Assembly (NCBI GenBank): GCA_938092195.1
Contig: CALKHD010000104.1
Span: 1-9,132 of the forward strand
Direction: 5' to 3'
Length of the DNA: 9,132 nt
Origin: an uncultured Flavobacteriales bacterium
Lineage (GTDB): Bacteria > Bacteroidota > Bacteroidia > Flavobacteriales_D > Sanyastnellaceae
Shown here: piece by piece, positions 5,025-9,132 of the stretch
Layout: each line of letters begins with the position of its first letter
Numbering within the stretch: the stretch's first letter is position 1
Made by a program: the position numbers and the translations under genes
The notes under the pieces: model-generated
The model's input: only the letters and a program-made list of their open reading frames with translations
What the model was told of the DNA's origin: nothing
The model's database searches: none

Positions 5025-7970
5025 TCATTCGCAAGACTGGCCAAAGGAGGAAAGGACCAGCAGAATGTCGCTCACGCCAACCAAACCGTCCAAGTTCACA
5101 TCCTCAGGGCAGGACGTCGGGCCCCAGAGGCAGCTTCCATCGTCCATGGTCGCCGAAGCTGAGTAGTTCTGTGCCTGTTCGTAGGTGCAACCCGCAGTTT
5201 CATCGGCGTCGCAAATTCCATTGGCGTTCGTGTCGCTCTGACAATTGCCACCGCAAACGCCCAGGGCATCGCCCTGACCGCCTTCGCAATCGCAATCGCC
5301 TGCGGGAATGTCGCTGCATCCACACTCGTAAATCGCGCCCAATCCGTTGCAAACGCCACAGGCATCCAACAGACCCACGCAATCGTCTACGTTGTCGCAG
5401 ATGCCGTCAGAATCCAAGTCCTCCGTGCAGGTGCCGTTGCAATTACCCACCGCGTCCAATACACCGACACAGTCGTCTACGTTGTCGCAAATCCCGTCTT
5501 GATCCAAGTCGGCAGGGCAACCGCCCGCACATGTCTCACAGCTTTCCCAGCACACAGCGGGCAGGGACTCCGCTCCATCCACCGTCAACACGCGGTTCAC
5601 AAACTCACCCGTGGTCAACGTGCAAGATTCTCCTCCTGCAAATTGCTCGGAAACACCCCAATCGAAGGTGGTGAACTTGTATTCGTAAAGGCCAGGGGCC
5701 CAGTTCATGGTCACCGTCCAAATGCCGTCTCCTTCGGGGTCGGCCAACGGATCTGACACCGCACTCCAACCGTTGAAGGTTCCGGCCAAGAAAATGGGCC
5801 CGTCAGGAGAACTTGACTCGTTCATGTCCACCGACAGCGTGACCGGAAAGGTGCAAGACCCGTCATCCACTGTGGCTGAAGAATTGTAGTTCACAGCATC
5901 TGATGCTGTACAACCACTCACGGTGCCACCGCCACCGCCACCCGCTCCCGCACCAGGACGGGTCGCCAACCAATACAGGGTGTTGGTCTTGGTGTTTCCA
6001 TCGTCATATCCATTCAGCTGAGCGGCCTCATTCCATGCCGTTTCGGGATCGATGACCGCATGAGCCATGTATATGAAGCCTTTCCAGCCCTCCCCTATGG
6101 ACGGGTTGTTCAATGCCTGTGCCACCACCGGGTATTCTTCTTCTATCCACTCAGCGCGCAACAACTCCTCCGTGATGGGCGTGTAAGGGAGCATCTGTAT
6201 GCCGTGAATGAATTCAATGTTGGCCCCAAAAAAGGTCGCGTAGTCCACCTTGAGCCCCCACAAAATGCCCACCACTTTGTTGGATGCGAACGGCTCCGGG
6301 TAAATGCCTTCGCCCGCGTTGATCTGCCAGTACTTCCAGGTCGCCCGCAGCTCCGTGGCCAACATCATGCGTCCAAGGTCTCGGATGCGGTCATCCTCGA
6401 TGGCCAAGCCATACAGGTAAACGCCGTACCATGCGTTGACCGCTTCTGAGCTGCTCTCTTGGTTGCGCGCGTCGCCGAACTCGAAAAGCCCGGCTGCCCA
6501 AGAATGGCCCACAAACCAGTCTTTGTTCCGCATGTATCCATAGTGCGAATCCACGCCTGATGGTTCTGCGATGTCCCGAATCAAGTGCATCACCTCATCG
6601 CCCCACTCCGCAACCCAAGCTGGGTTGTCCTTCGCCAAAGCCGCGGCTGCATAAATCCAGTACCCGTAATGAAAGTGGTGGTCGTTGTAATAGCCTTGAC
6701 CAAAGGCAGCACTGGGGTTGTTGAGGCCTGAAGCCGAAACCAAGCCGCCCCAGGTCTGATCGTAAACAAGGGGGTCCCCATTGGAACCCTGAAGCCTTTG
6801 TTGAAGGGCAGGTGCGAGCGTGTTGCGATACCCGGCAGCCAATGATGTTTCTCCCAACTCATCCGCAATCAAGGCCAACCTGGCCAACGCCGAAAACTGT
6901 TTGCCTCCGAAATAAGTGTCCCCAGCCGTGACCCCAAAGTTGACGTCTTGGGCCAAGGCATCCCGAACGTCTTGCTCCAATTCTGGTGCGATGCCATTGG
7001 GCGACTCCCAAGCAATAGAAGTCAAGGGCTCATCCATGGTCCAACTGTCGCCAACCACACCCACCATGTCTCCTTTCATGGTGTTTCGAGTCAAGGACAC
7101 CAAGTTGGGTGAAGACAAAACATCCAAGTGGTGAGGCAGGGCCATCATCAGCAATGGGCCAGAGCCCTGTGCTTCCCAATTGAAGGACAGCTCCCCCATG
7201 TCTCCGGTGGCCGTAGCAGCGACATCACCCCCGACAGGAATACGTCCAGAGTGGGCATCCAAAATGTTGGCTTCACTGCCGTTCTCGCGCACCGCTGCCC
7301 GCAACGTACCCGTGAAGGGTCCCGACGCCACCAGGGCACCGCCGGAGGCGCTCAGCGTGATCGTACTGGAGGCGTACAAAATCCAAGTCTGCCCGTTGTT
7401 CATGCTGACCTCAAACCGGGTATCCGTGACGGCAGAAGAAGCCGACCCACCATTCAAAGACGTGATGGCATGAACGGTTCCAATTCGAGGAGTCAGGCTG
7501 TTATAGTGCGCAGTGACGTAGGCCATTCCACGCACCAAATTGGCGTGCATGGAGCCACTTCCACTGCCCCAATCCATGCGTACATGCAATGGGCCATAGT
7601 CTGTCACCTGCCTGGCAGGGAGGCCGTTGGTTGCCCCAAAACTGAGGTTCTCCGTGAAATAGGTGAAGATGTAATTCGGCTCAACCACTTTGCCCGAAAA
7701 CCCGAAACGGAGGCCATCGCTGTGCGCCTGTATCAAGTATGGCAATGCGTTCACCGTATTGGTGCCTCCTCCCAAAGCCAAATTCAGCCACCAAGCATTG
7801 GTCGGCAAGGGCGTGGACGTGTCACTCCACAGTCCTGTGGGTGAAAGACCATGTGACTGCGTCGAGAACGAAGGCGAGGCGTTAGAAAGTGGGGCGCCTC
7901 CGAGGAGGTTCCCTTGAAAATGTGCCGCCAATGGAAGGGCCGCAAAGCAGAGGAGGAATAAACAACGCAT
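5025..7970 (-). CDS. Secreted glycoside hydrolase family 81 endo-1,3-beta-glucanase, multidomain
   Basis: Predicted to hydrolyse internal beta-1,3 links in glucans such as laminarin or curdlan, outside the cytoplasm. The 981-residue product starts with a signal peptide (MRCLFLLCFAALPLAA, cut near residue 16-18). The GH81 region spans about 25-670. It includes PLPTNAWWLNLALG (54-67), YYNDHHFHYGY (427-437), GHSWAAGL (488-495) and NQESSSEA (503-510). Asp430, His434, Glu505 and Glu509 match in order and close spacing (D-x3-H, E-x3-E) the residues reported essential in the yeast GH81 enzyme Eng2. A glycine-rich linker (673-683) leads to a 'GCT...DDGSC' module (686-706), a CBM48/AMPK-beta-like domain (about 709-797, with FLAGTFNGW), two TSP3-like calcium-binding repeats (821-866), a Cys-rich stretch, a second DDGSC module (927-947), and a single dockerin-like repeat at the extreme C-terminus (957-977). 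No familiar type IX secretion C-terminal domain is seen. It lies 85 bases downstream of pgk. Family assignment is firm; the accessory-domain roles are inferred. Confidence 0.93.
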   Translation of the reverse strand: MRCLFLLCFAALPLAAHFQGNLLGGAPLSNASPSFSTQSHGLSPTGLWSDTSTPLPTNAWWLNLALGGGTNTVNALPYLIQAHSDGLRFGFSGKVVEPNYIFTYFTENLSFGATNGLPARQVTDYGPLHVRMDWGSGSGSMHANLVRGMAYVTAHYNSLTPRIGTVHAITSLNGGSASSAVTDTRFEVSMNNGQTWILYASSTITLSASGGALVASGPFTGTLRAAVRENGSEANILDAHSGRIPVGGDVAATATGDMGELSFNWEAQGSGPLLMMALPHHLDVLSSPNLVSLTRNTMKGDMVGVVGDSWTMDEPLTSIAWESPNGIAPELEQDVRDALAQDVNFGVTAGDTYFGGKQFSALARLALIADELGETSLAAGYRNTLAPALQQRLQGSNGDPLVYDQTWGGLVSASGLNNPSAAFGQGYYNDHHFHYGYWIYAAAALAKDNPAWVAEWGDEVMHLIRDIAEPSGVDSHYGYMRNKDWFVGHSWAAGLFEFGDARNQESSSEAVNAWYGVYLYGLAIEDDRIRDLGRMMLATELRATWKYWQINAGEGIYPEPFASNKVVGILWGLKVDYATFFGANIEFIHGIQMLPYTPITEELLRAEWIEEEYPVVAQALNNPSIGEGWKGFIYMAHAVIDPETAWNEAAQLNGYDDGNTKTNTLYWLATRPGAGAGGGGGGTVSGCTASDAVNYNSSATVDDGSCTFPVTLSVDMNESSSPDGPIFLAGTFNGWSAVSDPLADPEGDGIWTVTMNWAPGLYEYKFTTFDWGVSEQFAGGESCTLTTGEFVNRVLTVDGAESLPAVCWESCETCAGGCPADLDQDGICDNVDDCVGVLDAVGNCNGTCTEDLDSDGICDNVDDCVGLLDACGVCNGLGAIYECGCSDIPAGDCDCEGGQGDALGVCGGNCQSDTNANGICDADETAGCTYEQAQNYSASATMDDGSCLWGPTSCPEDVNLDGLVGVSDILLVLSSFGQSCE
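5040..5102 (-). other. C-terminal dockerin-like calcium-binding repeat of the GH81 protein
   Basis: The last segment, residues 957-977, has the pattern D-x-N-x-D-G-x3-V-x-D followed by a Leu/Ile-rich helix and FG, as in one EF-hand-like half of a dockerin. Flanking cysteines (954 and 980) could close it by a disulphide. Similar single repeats end many secreted proteins of marine Bacteroidota; whether they bind a partner, bind calcium for stability or mark the protein for export is not known to me. Confidence 0.6.
5124..5192 (-). repeat. Second copy of the 'GCT...DDGSC' module in the GH81 protein
   Basis: Residues 927-949 repeat the pattern at residues 686-708: Gly-Cys-Thr, an Asn-Tyr pair, then Asp-Asp-Gly-Ser-Cys, with 19 residues between the outer cysteines in both copies. 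The copies are more than 200 residues apart and flank the CBM48-like and TSP3-like region. The motif is common in secreted proteins of marine Bacteroidota; its function is unknown. Confidence 0.75.
5343..5510 (-). repeat. Tandem TSP3-like calcium-binding repeats in the GH81 protein
   Basis: Two units start at residues 821 and 851, each reading D-L-D-x-D-G-I-C-D-N-V-D-D-C-V-G and then a Cys-containing spacer. The unit is 30 codons, and the DNA is near-identical over about 40 bases (5381-5420 against 5471-5510), consistent with tandem duplication. The Asp-rich loops resemble thrombospondin type 3 repeats and probably bind calcium, stiffening the stalk between domains. Confidence 0.8.
5580..5846 (-). 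other. CBM48/AMPK-beta-like carbohydrate-binding domain of the GH81 protein
   Basis: Residues about 709-797 begin with a beta strand (VTLSVDMN), then FLAGTFNGW, EGDGIWTVTM, and PGLYEYKF. This is the strand and aromatic pattern of the glycogen-binding E-set fold (CBM48/AMPK-beta type). In known members it binds alpha-glucans, so its pairing with a beta-1,3-glucanase suggests a different ligand or a structural role. Confidence 0.65.
5847..5915 (-). repeat. First copy of the 'GCT...DDGSC' module in the GH81 protein
   Basis: Residues 686-708 directly follow the glycine-rich linker and precede the CBM48-like domain. The outer cysteines (687 and 706) probably form a disulphide, which supports an extracytoplasmic location. 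See the second copy at residues 927-949. Confidence 0.75.
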
Positions 7971-8055
7971 TTGGTTGTCTCAAGTTAACCCCTAGTGCCA
8001 CCCCCCATCGCTTAACTCTGGTCGAATTCACCCGTGATTTTTGTCATTGGTGGCA

Positions 8056-9132
8056 TCAAGCCTCCAACACGGCGGCAATGCCTGGCAAGGTTTTTCCTTC
8101 CAAACCTTCTAGCATGGCACCACCTCCCGTGGAAACGTAACTCACCTTGTCTGCCAATCCCGCTTTGTTGACCGCCGCAACGGAGTCTCCACCGCCAACA
8201 AGGGTGTACGCCCCCGAATTTGTAGCCGCTACAATGGCGTCCGCTATGCGGTTGGTGCCTTTCGCAAAACGATCAAACTCAAAAACGCCCATGGGGCCAT
8301 TCCACAAAATGGTCTTGCAATCGGCCAACGCTCCTGCAAATTTCTCACGGCTGTTCTCCCCAATGTCCATTCCTTCCCATCCCTCTGGAATGGCATTCGT
8401 GGGGTGGGTCTCTTGGGCTGCATCAGGCGAGAATCCATCTCCACAAAGGGTGTCTGATGGAAGGTGAACCTCAATGCCTTTGGCCTGGGCAGATTCCAAT
8501 AAATCAAGGGCCTCCTTGTGCATGTCCGGCTCGACCAATGATCCACCCACTTGCCCCCCCTGAGCTTGGATGAATGTATACGCCATGCCACCGCCTATCA
8601 CGAGTTTGTCTACCCGGTCCAACAAGTTCTTCAGCACCGCCAGCTTGGAGCTGACTTTGGCCCCGCCAATGACCGCTGCCACCGGCCTTTCTGCATGACC
8701 CAAAACGCGCTCCATGGCCTTGACCTCACCCTCCATCAAAAACCCGAACGCCTTGTCCTCAGGAAAGAACTTGGCAATCACAGCCGTGCTGGCGTGCGCC
8801 CTGTGCGCCGTGCCAAATGCATCGTTGATGTAGAAGTCGCCGTTCTCGGCCAATTGTCCTGCAAAGAATTCGTCTCCCGCCTTTTCTTCATCGTGAAAGC
8901 GAAGGTTTTCCAACAGGGCCACCTCCCCAGATGCCAAATCTTGGGTCACATCCAAAGCCTCGTCTCCGACGCAATGGGACGCAAACTTCACAGGTTGACC
9001 CAACAGCTGTTCAAGCGTGGGCAAAATGTGACGAAGAGACAACGCAGCATCTTGTCCTTTTGGACGGCCGAGGTGGCTCATGAGCACAACACTTCCCCCG
9101 GTCTTCAGCACGTGCTGAATGGTGGGCAAAGC
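8056..9132 (-). CDS. pgk: Phosphoglycerate kinase (partial, N-terminus beyond right edge)
   Basis: Glycolytic and gluconeogenic enzyme that moves a phosphate between 1,3-bisphosphoglycerate and ADP in the cytoplasm. The visible 358 residues cover all but about the first 40 of a usual 390-400. Family motifs are in order: ALPTI at the edge, SHLGRPKG (substrate-binding Arg/His region), LLENLRFHDEE, NDAFGTAHRAHAST, GGAKVSSKL, a GGGMAYTF segment, LWNGPMGVFEFDRF, and the nucleotide-binding GGGDSVAAV followed by STGGGAMLEGLEGKTLPG near the C-terminus. The frame is open to the last base. The TTG at 9129 is the Leu of ALPTI and not a start. The stop is TGA at 8058-8056. No terminator is seen in the 85 bases before the GH81 gene, so read-through from pgk into it is possible. 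Confidence 0.97.
   Translation of the reverse strand, partial: ALPTIQHVLKTGGSVVLMSHLGRPKGQDAALSLRHILPTLEQLLGQPVKFASHCVGDEALDVTQDLASGEVALLENLRFHDEEKAGDEFFAGQLAENGDFYINDAFGTAHRAHASTAVIAKFFPEDKAFGFLMEGEVKAMERVLGHAERPVAAVIGGAKVSSKLAVLKNLLDRVDKLVIGGGMAYTFIQAQGGQVGGSLVEPDMHKEALDLLESAQAKGIEVHLPSDTLCGDGFSPDAAQETHPTNAIPEGWEGMDIGENSREKFAGALADCKTILWNGPMGVFEFDRFAKGTNRIADAIVAATNSGAYTLVGGGDSVAAVNKAGLADKVSYVSTGGGAMLEGLEGKTLPGIAAVLEA

Noticed and set aside
7128..7844. Plus-strand open frame (238 codons) opposite the GH81 gene
   Set aside because: It lies antisense to the well-supported catalytic domain and has low-quality composition.
7971..8055. Promoter or terminator between pgk and the GH81 gene
   Set aside because: A TAACTTGA at 7980-7987 (minus strand) is only a poor match to the -7 consensus, and no stable hairpin with a T tract is present, so neither is called.
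9127..9129. TTG as start codon of pgk
   Set aside because: It encodes the Leu in the conserved ALPTI segment and the frame stays open to the window edge; the true start is outside.

Overview
The window reads as chromosomal DNA of a free-living, probably aquatic or marine member of the Bacteroidota, most likely Flavobacteriales-like. The support is: PurS, PssA and oligopeptidase B of Bacteroidota type; lipoproteins with a Cys lipobox; a TAnnTTTG-type -7 promoter element; start codons without clear Shine-Dalgarno sequences; and an extracellular glucanase with TSP3-like and 'DDGSC' modules of the kind common in marine Bacteroidota. Base composition is moderately GC-rich. The taxonomic placement is inference.

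Layout: six protein genes lie on the minus strand and one tRNA gene on the plus strand. In the direction of transcription (right to left) they are: pgk (5' end beyond the right edge); a large secreted GH81 endo-1,3-beta-glucanase; a perfect bidirectional terminator; the convergent plus-strand tRNA-Cys(GCA); then, divergent from the tRNA, pssA and purS in a tight pair; a lipoprotein form of oligopeptidase B; and a very acidic, uncharacterised lipoprotein whose 3' end is beyond the left edge. No intergenic gap exceeds about 90 bases, so there is no unexplained empty stretch.

Functions: pgk (glycolysis), pssA (phosphatidylserine and phosphatidylethanolamine synthesis), purS (purine synthesis) and tRNA-Cys are housekeeping. 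The GH81 enzyme should cleave beta-1,3-glucans such as laminarin outside the cytoplasm, and the OpdB lipoprotein should cut peptides after basic residues in the envelope. Both fit a life feeding on algal polymers, but they are not in a recognisable polysaccharide-utilisation locus.

I did not find a mobile element, CRISPR array, defence system or an obvious new multi-gene system. The points most worth a second look are: the mosaic C-terminus of the GH81 enzyme, which ends in a single dockerin-like repeat instead of a familiar type IX sorting domain; the exported OpdB with a Tyr where the enterobacterial enzyme has a binding-pocket Asp; the tryptophan-rich PssA paired with purS; and the acidic lipoprotein.
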